Shown: positions 25,096 through 34,672 of the stretch, piece by piece
Layout: each line of letters starts with the position of its first letter
Numbering within the stretch: the first letter of the stretch is position 1
NCBI RefSeq assembly: GCF_024584705.1
Contig: NZ_CP097384.1
Location: forward strand, 4,836,001 to 4,900,000
Origin: Blastopirellula sp. J2-11
GTDB taxonomy: Bacteria > Planctomycetota > Planctomycetia > Pirellulales > Pirellulaceae
Direction of reading: 5' to 3'
Length of the DNA: 64,000 nucleotides
Notes under the pieces: generated by a model
What the model saw: the letters and a program-made list of their open reading frames with translations, nothing else
Told to the model about the DNA's origin: nothing
Databases searched by the model: none
Position numbers and translations under genes: made by a program

Positions 25096-28000
25096 CTAGT
25101 TATTATTGTTGTTGTTATTATTGTTATTATTGTTGTTGTTATTGTTGTTGTTATTCGCTCCTCCGCCACCCGTTCCGGTTTCAATCGTATTGAAATCGCC
25201 CGAACCGATATTGAACGTCGTCACGTTGCCGATTTGCGTGAAGCTGGGGAAGCCGGTAAAGCGAACGTAGCGGCGATCAGCGGAGATCACGGCAAACGCC
25301 GTAAACTGAACGCCTTCGGGCAACACGGTAATCTGCGGTCGGAAACCAACGCTGCTGCGATTACGAATGAACGGGCGGGTATTGGCCAATTCTTCTCGTT
25401 CCGTCCCAAACGATTCGCTGCTATACGAATCGGAATAGCTGTCTAAAGCTTGGGCCAAAACGGCGCGGCCCATTTCAGCATGCGCCTTGGCGGCGACTTG
25501 CACTTGATTCTCTTCCAGGCTGTCGGTGCGACGCCCTTCTTTCAAGGTGAAGTTAACCATCGCAGCGGTATCGCCTAGCGGAATCTGCTGACGCATGTGC
25601 TTCTGCTGCTTGGCCCCATACGAGGTGTAAACGTCAACGGTCACTTTGCCGGCGGTCACTTCACCCCAGATACGGCGAATGAGCAGTTTGTAGTCGCCGG
25701 GAAAACCGACCGGGCAAACGTAAGTCTCGGAGAATCCTTGGTCGTCTTGTTGATTTAACGAAGAAGCCGCATCACCCAGCAGAACTCCGCCGCCCACCGA
25801 GCGAGGGTTGCGAAGCGAGCAGACGGTACCAGCCGGCTCTTCCACGGCAATATCCAGATCCGCGTCGCCGGTCCACGAGACGTTCACAATGCAATCGCGA
25901 ATCAACGCTTCGTTCAATTCTTGGCTAAACGCTTTCGCTTCATCGAGTCGTCCCTCTTTTTGCAACCGGCCTAGAGCCGCTTTAGCGGAGAGGAACGCTT
26001 CGGTTTTGATCTTCACGCTTTCCGTCGGCCAAGCTTGCTTCAAAGCGCCGACGCATGCCCACCGGATGCCGTCAAAATCATCCAGGCGTTTGGCGGCTGC
26101 AAGACCTAAGGCGTACGGCTCAGGACGAAGCGGTTCGATCTTGGCGACTTCCTGAAACAGCTTAAGTGCTCGCTCGTCGAGCCCAACGCGAGTCATATAG
26201 ATCGCCACATAAAGCATGTGCTCTGGGCCCGAGCTGAAATCGATCGCCGACATCAAGCTTCGTTCAATTTCTTCCTTCGGTGCGTGATTCAACTGCATCG
26301 CCATTCCCAGCGCCTCGTACATCCAAGGTTGCGGCTGGCCATGGCGCAGAAACGATTGAATCAGCGCGGTCACTTCATCGTATTGCTTCGAGTTCATCAT
26401 GCGACGAACTTCGCTGCGAACTTCTGAAGCAGGAACGTCGGCGCCCGATTCGAGCAACCGATCCCAAGCGGCGCTACGAGCCTCTCCTTCACGAACTTCT
26501 AATTTCAGTTCTGGTTTCGCTTCGACTGCCGGAATCGCTTCGACTGGGGCTGCTTCCACCGAAGTCTTCACTTCCGCTTCAACAGTCGGCCCCAGCTTCA
26601 AGACCGACTTCTCATCATCGACGGCAAAGAAACCACCGCCACCGCCTTGATTACCACCACCGCCACCGAAGCCACCGCCACCTTGACCTCCACCACCGCC
26701 AAAGTTGCCGCTCTGTCCGCCTTGGGCGCCAGAGCCGAAGCCGCTGCCGCCAGAGGGAATCGGCATCACCAAGTCGGCGACCGGATAAACCTTGGTCACC
26801 AGTTCCGATTCGGCGTCTTCCGGAGTTGTGATTTCCAACACTTCGTTGGCGACCACATAGGTCAGTTCCAACTCCTTCAACAGCAAGCGAAGCGCTGATC
26901 GGAGACTGATACCTTCCAGATTACGCGTGACCGGCACGTCCGGCGAAAGACCGACGTCTTCCAGAGCGCGGTTGTTCAATTGAATTTCGATGCCGTGCAG
27001 CGTCTTCAGGTATTCGACCACTTCGACCAACGGCGTGTCGATAAAGGCGATCTTGGTCGGCTCGTTGAGTTGCTCAAAGATCTTCTTCTCGGCGTCGCCC
27101 GTAGTCGCCAAGTCGACTGACGAGTACTTTTTACGACGGCGGGTGATCTCTTCCCAGAATTCGCGATCGGCGTAAACGATCGGCGGTTCGTCCGGGAAGG
27201 GAACGTGGGATTGTTCCACCAGCCACAGCGTATCGATCACGCCCTTATAGCGGCGTTCACGAATTCGTTCGATGTTGTAGAAATTGCCCACTAACTCGGC
27301 GTTGTAAACGGCGCCATGCGTGGCCAGGTTCAACGGGTCAATCTCGCGAGCCGCGTAAGCCGCTTCTTCGGCTTCGACATATTTGTGCTCGTCCATCAAT
27401 GCGTTGAACATTTCCATGATGCTTCGCACCCGCTCTTCGTCGCGCAGTAACGTTTCGGTAATGCGAATGCGTTCGGCGGCGATCGCGGCGTTCTCATCGC
27501 GTTCCAGACGTTCCGATTCGACCTGCACCGCTCGTCGATCCGCCATCTGAATGGCGCTGACGATCTTGTTACGCAGACCACGTCGGATGTCGGCTTGCAA
27601 CTCGGGAGCGCGATCCACACTTTCCAACAGCAGTTTCAGCGAGTCTTTCACCATCGCGGGCTGAACGCCCATTTGCTCGCGAGCATTGGCTAGCGCGTTT
27701 TCGACTTCGATCTTGATCACTTCCGCCTGACGAATTTGCTGACGTTGCACTTCGCTCAGGAAGTTCCCTTCATCCGCGTCCAAGTCGGCGCCTGGCTGAG
27801 CTTGGGCATTGACCATTCGCAGCGAGTCATCATCGCCGATCTGCGACAAGGCCGCTTTTTTCACTAGTGTCGCTTGCGGATTGTTCGGATCACGCTGCAG
27901 CGCGGCGTCGGCCAAGCGCTGAGCGCCCACCGCATCACCAGTCGCGAGCGCTTGTCCACTCATTTTTGAGAAAGAATCGGCCGAAGCCAGCATCACGCGA

Positions 28001-29019
28001 GCCGTCTCACGCAGACCGACCGAACCAACCGTCGGTAGGCTCATCCCGCCATCCTTTTGGGCCAGCTCCATCAGTTGCGGCAAGTAGGCCTGATCGTCCG
28101 AGGGTTCCGGCTTCGCCGCGAAATTCATCGGAATCGTCTTGCCATTCGACATGCCGGTCAATTTGACGGTCACTTCGCCGGCATCGGCAAGTTCGCCAAT
28201 CACAATCGTGTCGCGATCTCCACGCAGCGGCGGAGTTTGTTTCGGATAGACGACCGAGACGTTACTAGAGAACTTCACGTCAGTTGGCCAAATCACAGGC
28301 GTCTCAGCAGCCGCTGCGATCAAAGCGCCTGCATCCGCCGACGCCGCTTCGTTGCTGTCGGCAATCACCACGCCGCCGGTCTGATTGGCCAAAACGGCCA
28401 GCAGTTGAATGTCACGCTGCGGCCCAATGGCGAACGCATCCACCGAGGCACGCGCCTTGGTCAGATCGCCGACCAGATTTTTTAGTTCGGCGTCTTCCAG
28501 CGAGCGTGCGCGGCTGGCGCCGTCACCCAAGTAGACGATCGAGCGGGGAGTATCGAGTCCGTTTTGGAATTGCGACGCCGCTTCGCTCAACATGGTCGGC
28601 AAATCGGTCGAACCGAGCGGGGCTCGATTGGCCAATTTCGCCAGTGCGGCGTCCGCTTCTGCTCCGGTCGGAGCGACGAAACCATCGTTCATCGCGACCG
28701 CATGCAGATCTCCCCCCATCACTTTGACGCGCGTTTGCGGAGAAAGTGAGGCAAGCAACGCTTTCAGCGTTTTGAGGGAGTCTTCGCGATAGATGCCGGT
28801 CTGGCTCGCCGACGTATCGACGATAATCACCACCTCGCCCGGTGCGGCTTTGAGATTCTCACCCGGAGAAATGCTCATCGCAAAGTAGGTTTTTCCGCCT
28901 GTCGCTTCATAGGTGGCAAGCTTCGCTTCTTCGGCCATTACTTGGCCAACGACGCTTGAACCCAACAAGATTGCGAGCGATGCGAGGACGCATCGTGCCA
29001 TGCGCTCACCTTTGGGCAT
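25096..29019 (-). CDS. Large secreted VWA protein with STN-like module, YfaP-like domain and poly-Asn tail
   Basis: A 1307-residue protein. The ATG at 29019 has GGAG seven bases upstream; a signal peptide ends near residue 29. A von Willebrand A domain covers about 61-235 with an intact MIDAS motif DTSAS (68-72). A helical, TPR-like region follows to about 640. An STN-like unit (about 645-745) carries FIDTPLVEV, RALEDVGL and ITTPEDAES, as in the 11.5-13.3 kb protein. A Gly/Gln-rich linker (about 752-800) comes next, then more TPR-like helices, then a beta domain (about 1000-1140; VSWTGDADLDIAVEEPAG) resembling YfaP/DUF2135. The last 19 residues are all Asn. It is likely periplasmic or surface-bound, in an adhesion or scaffolding role; that role is inference. 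Confidence 0.82.
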   Translation of the reverse strand: MPKGERMARCVLASLAILLGSSVVGQVMAEEAKLATYEATGGKTYFAMSISPGENLKAAPGEVVIIVDTSASQTGIYREDSLKTLKALLASLSPQTRVKVMGGDLHAVAMNDGFVAPTGAEADAALAKLANRAPLGSTDLPTMLSEAASQFQNGLDTPRSIVYLGDGASRARSLEDAELKNLVGDLTKARASVDAFAIGPQRDIQLLAVLANQTGGVVIADSNEAASADAGALIAAAAETPVIWPTDVKFSSNVSVVYPKQTPPLRGDRDTIVIGELADAGEVTVKLTGMSNGKTIPMNFAAKPEPSDDQAYLPQLMELAQKDGGMSLPTVGSVGLRETARVMLASADSFSKMSGQALATGDAVGAQRLADAALQRDPNNPQATLVKKAALSQIGDDDSLRMVNAQAQPGADLDADEGNFLSEVQRQQIRQAEVIKIEVENALANAREQMGVQPAMVKDSLKLLLESVDRAPELQADIRRGLRNKIVSAIQMADRRAVQVESERLERDENAAIAAERIRITETLLRDEERVRSIMEMFNALMDEHKYVEAEEAAYAAREIDPLNLATHGAVYNAELVGNFYNIERIRERRYKGVIDTLWLVEQSHVPFPDEPPIVYADREFWEEITRRRKKYSSVDLATTGDAEKKIFEQLNEPTKIAFIDTPLVEVVEYLKTLHGIEIQLNNRALEDVGLSPDVPVTRNLEGISLRSALRLLLKELELTYVVANEVLEITTPEDAESELVTKVYPVADLVMPIPSGGSGFGSGAQGGQSGNFGGGGGQGGGGFGGGGGNQGGGGGFFAVDDEKSVLKLGPTVEAEVKTSVEAAPVEAIPAVEAKPELKLEVREGEARSAAWDRLLESGADVPASEVRSEVRRMMNSKQYDEVTALIQSFLRHGQPQPWMYEALGMAMQLNHAPKEEIERSLMSAIDFSSGPEHMLYVAIYMTRVGLDERALKLFQEVAKIEPLRPEPYALGLAAAKRLDDFDGIRWACVGALKQAWPTESVKIKTEAFLSAKAALGRLQKEGRLDEAKAFSQELNEALIRDCIVNVSWTGDADLDIAVEEPAGTVCSLRNPRSVGGGVLLGDAASSLNQQDDQGFSETYVCPVGFPGDYKLLIRRIWGEVTAGKVTVDVYTSYGAKQQKHMRQQIPLGDTAAMVNFTLKEGRRTDSLEENQVQVAAKAHAEMGRAVLAQALDSYSDSYSSESFGTEREELANTRPFIRNRSSVGFRPQITVLPEGVQFTAFAVISADRRYVRFTGFPSFTQIGNVTTFNIGSGDFNTIETGTGGGGANNNNNNNNNNNNNNNNNNN
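25099..25155. repeat. GTT/ATT trinucleotide tract coding for poly-asparagine
   Basis: Nineteen GTT or ATT triplets in a row on the plus strand, read as AAC/AAT on the minus strand just before the stop of the VWA protein. The mixture of the two triplets makes it an imperfect microsatellite. Slippage in steps of three would change the tail length without a frameshift. Confidence 0.95.
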
Positions 29020-29282
29020 ATTCAGACTCCAAAACCGTCGAAAGGATGTGTCGAGGAGGGGATTCCCTGTTCCAGCGAATACCCACTGTTTTAGCAGATG
29101 CGGCTAGCAGAAGGCGCAGAATTGCATTCCGCAACTGAACTTGTATTCTATTTCCCGCCTGAAATAGACGCTACAAAAATCTACCGATTGTCGCAAGTTT
29201 AGCTGGATTAACATTTCCGGAGAACCGGTACACCCACGCGCCGGCGCCCAAATTGCCGGTCTTCACCGGCTTGCGACCCCTT

Positions 29283-30323
29283 CTAGCGAAGTAGCTCGAA
29301 ACCGTCAATGACGGCATCCCAACGCTCGAGAACTTGACGCTCTGCCGTCCGATAGCTGCGGATCTCTCGCTCTTGATGAGCATGTCGAGCAGCTTCCATC
29401 CGCTCCGTAAGATTCAAATTCCCAATCCAGCGAAGCCCCTCTTGCGTGCTACGCGTCGCGGCGACAATTTGCGTCGCGATGGCGACAGTCCAGGCTGCCC
29501 CCTGCTCGGGATGGGGCGTCTCGGCCGCTTCCTCTTCCAGGTATTCGTTGTATTCCGAATAACCGTACGGATCGAGCGAGTTGACGAAGTCGGATGGCCC
29601 CGAATGAAGATAGGCGATCTCTTCGTCAGTCAGCGGAGACTCCTCGTCTTGCAGCAGGCTTACGACCTCGTCGACCATATTGGGTTCGATCATGTCGGAG
29701 TCGCTGCCCTCGCTCTCCAAAGCGAAGTTCTCGACGACAGGCGGCATCGGCGGGCAATCGTCTTGCAGTTGCGCCTCGACTAATGGTCGAGCGGCGACAA
29801 TCTGGGCGTATTCTTCGTCCAAAATAAATTCTTCCACCGCAGCAAGTTCTTTTTCTGTAACCGTTTCCGCTACAGCGACCGAAGCCGAGTGGGAATGGGG
29901 CAACCAGCCTTCCAGCGAGCGAGAGATCAGGCTTTTCATCCGTAGGTCGAACTGAGCCAAACGAAAATCAGCAGGATTCTCAGGGCTCTCCCAGAAGAGC
30001 TCGCTCACCTTTTGCCAGGCGAGTTCTAGCTCGTACTGCACTACTTCCGGACGATTTCCACCTCGGAGGTCTTGCGCGACGTTGAGGGAAAACCGACTTC
30101 CACCACATGGCTTCGTGCGATTAGGCTCCAGGCAATCGCGAATCGCCTTGTTCACCCAGTCGGTTTTGGCGTAATCCGCAATCGGCGTAGCGACGGCGGG
30201 TACATCTAAGTTACTCGCCTCATACGAGGCGAAATCGCAAGGTCCCGGCAATCCGTCTGCAAAACTGAGGGTGGGGATGCAAACGAGCAGAACAACTAGC
30301 GAGCGTAGGCCCAAGAACGACAT
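29283..30323 (-). CDS. Secreted protein of unknown function
   Basis: A 346-residue protein with a signal peptide (residues 1-22, LRSLVVLLVCIPTLSFADG). The ATG at 30323 has GGAG seven bases upstream; upstream in-frame starts would add a basic segment with no fit. The mature part is acidic and mostly helical. It has four Cys residues early (GPCDF, IRDCLEP, KPCGG, DDCPP), which suits oxidising conditions. A run of Glu/Asp (SEYNEYLEEEAAETPHPEQ) lies near 270, and an Arg/Glu-rich helical end (ERMEAARHAHQEREIRS) closes it. I do not recognise the family. It lies upstream of the VWA gene on the same strand across about 263 bp and could be functionally linked. Confidence 0.6.
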   Translation of the reverse strand: MSFLGLRSLVVLLVCIPTLSFADGLPGPCDFASYEASNLDVPAVATPIADYAKTDWVNKAIRDCLEPNRTKPCGGSRFSLNVAQDLRGGNRPEVVQYELELAWQKVSELFWESPENPADFRLAQFDLRMKSLISRSLEGWLPHSHSASVAVAETVTEKELAAVEEFILDEEYAQIVAARPLVEAQLQDDCPPMPPVVENFALESEGSDSDMIEPNMVDEVVSLLQDEESPLTDEEIAYLHSGPSDFVNSLDPYGYSEYNEYLEEEAAETPHPEQGAAWTVAIATQIVAATRSTQEGLRWIGNLNLTERMEAARHAHQEREIRSYRTAERQVLERWDAVIDGFELLR

Positions 30324-30642
30324 CCGTTGTCTCCAGCGGGGGCATTTGTTGATTGTATTTTTGAGAGGGCCCACGAAGATCCTTTCGCGGCGGCCCGTAT
30401 TCGGCGTGACAGTTGTCATATCGGCGAATGACGACGCGACACGTCAGGCAAACAGGGAATACTAGGAGAGATGCAGGTTATGCGAGATATGAAGGCGAAC
30501 CTTCTCGATATGCCGTTTACAATGGTCCAATTCTGAAAGCAGTCGCCCCATCTCAGCGGTACCGCATTCCCAAGCGGCGGCGAAAGCCTCAGAATCATCA
30601 CTTCCCCAGCTGTTCGCCTGCCCTGTCGCCAACATTGATTGA
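30324..30642. other. Divergent intergenic region
   Basis: About 319 bp between the unknown secreted protein (minus) and the SLC13 permease (plus). It should carry both promoters; no consensus, hairpin or small gene stood out. Confidence 0.5.
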
Positions 30643-32550
30643 ATGGTTCCTGAATTCCTGCATCCTTGGCTTGCTATCGCGACAACGGTCAGCGTATTTG
30701 TCACGCTGCAGGTGACGCGTCGCATCCCGATTGACCTGCTGTTTTTGTTGGCCCTGGTTTTCTTGGTGCTGACCGGCGTCCTCTCCCCCGCCGTCGCGAT
30801 CTCCGGTTTCGCCAGTCGCGCCGTGTTGGCGATCAGCGCGCTGTTGGTGGTCGCAGCCGGCTTGCGCAGCACCGGCGTGCTCGACTGGATCGGCAATGCG
30901 TTGTTGGGAGATGTGAAGTCCGAAGGTCCGGCGCTCCGCCGTATCGCCGGCCCGATTGTCGCCAGCAGCGCGTTTATCCTGAACACGGCGTTGGTCGCGA
31001 TGATGATGCCGGTGCTGATCGATTGGTGCCGCCAGCGCAATCTTTCGCCGTCGAAACTTCTCCTGCCGCTTAGCTACCTGACCATCCTGGGAGGCGTCTG
31101 CACGTTAATCGGCACCAGCACCACGTTGGTTGTCAACGATCAGCTGCGACTGAGCCACACGGCGATGCAAGCCGAAGTCGAACATCTGCAAGAGGAGACC
31201 CCGCTCAACGCGGCGGCGATCGCTTCGCGACAGACGGCGCTGCCATATGTTGCGCCGATGGGTTTCTTCGAGATCGGCATGGTCGGGCTGCCCTGCGCGA
31301 TCGCCGGCACGCTCTTTTTGATGTTCGTTGGTCAGAAGCTGCTGCCTGGATCGCCTGACTTGATCGAACAGCTCGGCGATCAGCGGCGCGAGTATCTGGT
31401 GGAGATGCAGGTCCTGCCAGAGTGTCGCCTGGTGAACAAAACGGTGGAAGTAGCGGGGCTTCGCAACTTGCATGGTCTCTATCTCATCGAAATTGATCGC
31501 AACGGCGACATCATCACGCCGGTCGCACCGGGTGATCAAATTCGCAGCGGCGATCGCTTGGTCTTTACCGGCGTGGTTTCGACGATCGTCGATCTCGAGA
31601 AGATTCCGGGCTTGGTGCCGGCCGCCGATCAAACCTATGAGTTCAATCCTTCTTCGCGTCAGCAGCGCCATATGACCGAAGTTGTCTTGTCTCGTACATC
31701 GCCGCTGATCGGCAGCACCGTCCGTCAGGCGAACTTTCGCGCTCTCTACAATGCGGCGGTCATCGCCGTCCATCGCAACGGCATGCGATTGACCAACAAG
31801 ATCGGCAATATCGAACTAGAGCCTGGCGATACGCTGTTGCTGCAAACCCGCGGCGACTTTATCGCCCAACATCGCAACAGCCGCGACTTTTACTTGGTCA
31901 GCAGCGTCGAAGGCGCCGAACCGCGCCGCCATGACCGCGCGCTCTTAGCGGCCGGACTGATGAGCGTCCTGATTTTGTGGATGACGCTTGCTGCTCTGCT
32001 TGGCGGAGGAGGCTTGGCCGATCCAGCGATCGCAGCGCTCTCAATTGCGGCGTTGATGGTCTTGCTGCAATGCGTCAAATCGTCGGACGCTCGAGCCGCA
32101 ATCGACTTGCAGGTAGTTGTTACCATCGCCGCCGCGCTGGGACTCGGCAGCGCCCTCTGGCAAAGCGGCGCCGCCAGCATGATCGCAGAAGCGCTGGTGC
32201 AAATTGTCGGCCCGCATCCTTATCTGCTGCTAGTTGTGATCTATCTGCTGGCGATGATCTTTACCGAAATGATCACCAACGCCGCCGTCGCTGCGCTGCT
32301 ATTGCCGATCGCGATTGCAGTAGCGATCGAAGGCGACTTGAATCCGCGTCCTTTCATCATGGCCATCGCATTAGCGGCGTCACTCTCGTTCTTAACGCCG
32401 ATCGGTTATCAAACCAACCTGATGGTAATGGGCCCCGGCGGTTATAAACCGCGTGATTATCTAGTGGCCGGCATCCCGCTGGCGTTGATCGTGGCGACCA
32501 CCGCGCTGGTGTTGATCCCGCTGGTCTGGCCGTTGACGCTGGGGCCGTAG
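30643..32550 (+). CDS. SLC13/DASS-type permease with two RCK_C (TrkA-C) domains
   Basis: A 635-residue membrane protein. Hydrophobic segments at about 5-210 and 440-635 flank a cytosolic central part (about 240-430) with two TrkA-C-like domains: EMQVLPECRLVNKTV...PGDQIRSGDRLVF and EVVLSRTSPLIGSTV...LEPGDTLLL. The permease halves carry GTSTTLVV and the matching helical-hairpin motif TPIGYQTNLMVMGPGGY. This is the architecture of the SAC1-like sodium:sulfate branch of the DASS superfamily. The substrate may be sulfate or another anion; that is family default, not shown. The start at 30643 has no clear ribosome-binding site. It appears monocistronic. Confidence 0.85.
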   Translation: MVPEFLHPWLAIATTVSVFVTLQVTRRIPIDLLFLLALVFLVLTGVLSPAVAISGFASRAVLAISALLVVAAGLRSTGVLDWIGNALLGDVKSEGPALRRIAGPIVASSAFILNTALVAMMMPVLIDWCRQRNLSPSKLLLPLSYLTILGGVCTLIGTSTTLVVNDQLRLSHTAMQAEVEHLQEETPLNAAAIASRQTALPYVAPMGFFEIGMVGLPCAIAGTLFLMFVGQKLLPGSPDLIEQLGDQRREYLVEMQVLPECRLVNKTVEVAGLRNLHGLYLIEIDRNGDIITPVAPGDQIRSGDRLVFTGVVSTIVDLEKIPGLVPAADQTYEFNPSSRQQRHMTEVVLSRTSPLIGSTVRQANFRALYNAAVIAVHRNGMRLTNKIGNIELEPGDTLLLQTRGDFIAQHRNSRDFYLVSSVEGAEPRRHDRALLAAGLMSVLILWMTLAALLGGGGLADPAIAALSIAALMVLLQCVKSSDARAAIDLQVVVTIAAALGLGSALWQSGAASMIAEALVQIVGPHPYLLLVVIYLLAMIFTEMITNAAVAALLLPIAIAVAIEGDLNPRPFIMAIALAASLSFLTPIGYQTNLMVMGPGGYKPRDYLVAGIPLALIVATTALVLIPLVWPLTLGP

Positions 32551-33089
32551 AACCGATTGAAGCAGGCGAAATAAGGCGTCCGGCAATTTGCCCCCTCTAC
32601 GACTATCGGCGCATTATTATAGCCTTAATGCTGTCCGTATGATGAGATCTTCGCCAACAGTCATTCGCACGCCGCCTAGAAGTTCTCTCCTATTTCTAGG
32701 CCCTCTCCATCTCAAATTCACGATGGAGAAATTGGCTCTATGGCAATCTCCAGAAATTCCTTGCCGAACATGATATCTCGTGGTATTTTGAGCCAACAGA
32801 GAATGCAGGCGTCGCCCGTTTTCGCATCGTCTGGAACGACAACGACGCGCAAGTAGTAGGATCTACTCTTCTTTTTCTCATTTATGTGCTGACATGGCGA
32901 AGCACATTACTCGCAACTTTTATTGAAGATCCTCACAATGCCTGCCTAGTGAAAATGACAGGTTTCTATACTTTATAGCCCCCCATAATGCGACGATTTC
33001 CTACTGGCTGGCAAGCGAAGTTTTTTCTGTTTGCATTTCTACGCACTCGAAACAGTACTTATTTTTCCTTTTTAGTTGGGAACCGAGCT
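32551..33089. other. AT-richer intergenic region with a possible gene remnant
   Basis: About 539 bp. From 32700 to 32980 one plus-strand frame stays open for about 90 codons and reads protein-like (RNWLYGNLQKFLAEHDISWY, then ARFRIVWNDNDAQVV) but begins right after a stop and has no ATG. It may be the tail of a decayed gene. TATACT at 32967-32972 could be the -10 of the DUF1559 gene, without a good -35. Confidence 0.35.
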
Positions 33090-34106
33090 ATGAATCGAAA
33101 TCGAGCATTTACATTGGTCGAATTGCTGGTAGTCATCGCGATTATCGGCGTATTAATTGCTCTCTTGTTGCCTGCCGTGCAGCAAGCTCGTGAAGCGGCC
33201 CGGCGAATGGAATGCAGCAACAACTTGAAGCAACAAGGCCTCGGTCTGCATAACTTCCACGATACGTTCGGGCGTTTTCCTCCGGGAACATCCAATAACT
33301 TGGCTCCCTTCGGAACAGCTACCGTGAGCCGATGGGGTACTTCTTGGATGGGCTACCTTCTACCATTCGTAGAACTGGGCAACATATTCGATGCAGCACA
33401 ATTGACGACAGACATCCATTACAACGCTGCGTCGATTAAAAGTGCTGTCGGTGTTGATGCTGGATCTCCGACTTTGAGCATCTATTCTTGCGCTTCTTCG
33501 TCAATGGCAGAAGTAGCGAACGAGAACCCTTTCACAATGGCTCCCGACTATGCGGCGATCGCGGGAGCGGCAGGCGGTTTTGGCGGAGTTACGGTCGGTA
33601 CCGAGTACACTTCTAGCAGTTACGGCACCCACGCGACCAACGGTTTATTGCACTACAACTCGCAGGAAACGTTCAGCACCGTAACGGACGGAACCAGCAA
33701 TACTATGGCGGTCGGTGAAGTAGGAGATTATGTCTATACCGGCACTGCTAGTAGCCCGGTACGATCCGACTTTCGTCCAGGGGTAAATTATGGCTTTCTT
33801 ATGGGCGTCATTGGAAACGATGATAACACCACGGTCTTGCCGTCGGGCTCAAATGGACGCCCAAGTAACACCACGACGCTTCGCTACCAGATCAATCCGG
33901 GCAAGAATCAATTTTTCTCGACAAGTTGCTCCGATGGCGTTTGCACAAGTGTAGGTGGGAATCATCCGCTAACGTCGGCGCATCCCGGCGGCGTGCTTGT
34001 CCTGTTAGTAGACGGGTCTGTGCGTTTCATTGCAGAAACGATTAGTACGACGACTCTAGCGAATCTTGCCGTGAGAAACGACGGAAACGTATTGAGTGAT
34101 TTTTAA
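33090..34106 (+). CDS. DUF1559 protein with type IV pilin-like N-terminus
   Basis: A 338-residue member of the planctomycete DUF1559 (SBP_bac_10/H-X9-DG) family. The start is the ATG of [18 protein letters not shown], which gives a textbook prepilin leader: FTLVE with the conserved Glu at +5, then a hydrophobic helix. The family signature [18 protein letters not shown] follows. The exported part ends with the H-x9-D-G motif ([16 protein letters not shown]). These pseudopilin-like proteins are hugely expanded in planctomycetes; their role is not known. An upstream in-frame start would add 34 residues without a match. The next gene, a small lipoprotein-like protein, is its usual partner. Codon use is more AT-rich than in the flanking genes. 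Confidence 0.93.
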   Translation: MNRNRAFTLVELLVVIAIIGVLIALLLPAVQQAREAARRMECSNNLKQQGLGLHNFHDTFGRFPPGTSNNLAPFGTATVSRWGTSWMGYLLPFVELGNIFDAAQLTTDIHYNAASIKSAVGVDAGSPTLSIYSCASSSMAEVANENPFTMAPDYAAIAGAAGGFGGVTVGTEYTSSSYGTHATNGLLHYNSQETFSTVTDGTSNTMAVGEVGDYVYTGTASSPVRSDFRPGVNYGFLMGVIGNDDNTTVLPSGSNGRPSNTTTLRYQINPGKNQFFSTSCSDGVCTSVGGNHPLTSAHPGGVLVLLVDGSVRFIAETISTTTLANLAVRNDGNVLSDF

Positions 34107-34143
34107 GCCTGTAGTTTGTCAGCTACCACTCGGCGGACAGGCT
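34106..34143 (+). other. Hairpin overlapping the terminator hairpin after the DUF1559 gene
   Basis: AGCCTGT (34106-34112) pairs with ACAGGCT (34137-34143). The right arm is also the left arm of the terminator-like stem at 34136-34168, so the two structures are mutually exclusive. Confidence 0.55.
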
Positions 34144-34172
34144 TGGGAGAAAAAGTCGGGCCTGTCTTTTAT
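34136..34172 (+). terminator. Terminator between DUF1559 gene and the small lipoprotein gene
   Basis: GACAGGC (34136-34142) pairs with GCCTGTC (34161-34168, one offset) and is followed by TTTT. It lies 30 bp after the DUF1559 stop and 40 bp before the next start. Confidence 0.55.
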
Positions 34173-34210
34173 CTCGTAAATCATCGCTTTACTCAAAAGG
34201 CTTCCCTATC

Positions 34211-34621
34211 GTGATCGCCATTCTTCGCATATTAACTGCAAGCCTTTCGCTTTTCGCTTGGGGTTGCGCCCAGGCGGATAATTCCGATCGCTTCGAACCC
34301 ACCAACTCTGTCACTGGCGCCGTAACAGTCGACGGAGTCCCCCTCGAGTCCGGGTCGATTCAATTCACTTCCCCCGAGGATGTTCGCCAAGGCTCTGAGG
34401 CATTCGCCGAGATCACCGCTGGCGAGTATAATGCTAACGTAACCGCTGGCGAGAAAATCGTGCTCATTCGCTCGCCGCAACCGTCCGGCTCGCCCGATGT
34501 CACAGGCACAGTTCCCACCAAAGAAACGCTTCCCGCGAAGTACAACACGCGAACTACCCTGAAAGCGGTCATTGAGCAGGGCCCCACCACCGTTGATTTC
34601 ACCCTAGGATCTACTCGCTAG
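34211..34621 (+). CDS. Small carboxypeptidase-regulatory-like (Ig-like) lipoprotein
   Basis: A 136-residue exported protein starting at GTG 34211. The N-terminus (MIAILRILTASLSLFAWGCA) ends in a lipobox-like WGCA, so the mature protein is probably lipidated. The rest forms a transthyretin/carboxypeptidase-regulatory-like beta domain: VTGAVTVDGVPLESGSIQF, then EITAGEYNANVTAG and a Pro-rich loop, LPAKYNTRTTLKAVIEQG. This small protein regularly follows DUF1559 genes in planctomycetes. It is likely surface or periplasmic, partnering the pseudopilin; that is inference from context. Confidence 0.8.
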   Translation: MIAILRILTASLSLFAWGCAQADNSDRFEPTNSVTGAVTVDGVPLESGSIQFTSPEDVRQGSEAFAEITAGEYNANVTAGEKIVLIRSPQPSGSPDVTGTVPTKETLPAKYNTRTTLKAVIEQGPTTVDFTLGSTR

Positions 34622-34672
34622 CCCCGCAGGGCGAAGTTATCACCCCCGTCTCACTTTTCATCGGAGCTTACC

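Noticed and set aside
25096-25160. Poly-Asn tract as a sequencing or assembly artefact
   Set aside because: The triplets are a mixture of AAC and AAT in an irregular order and stay in frame to a stop, which does not look like a homopolymer error.
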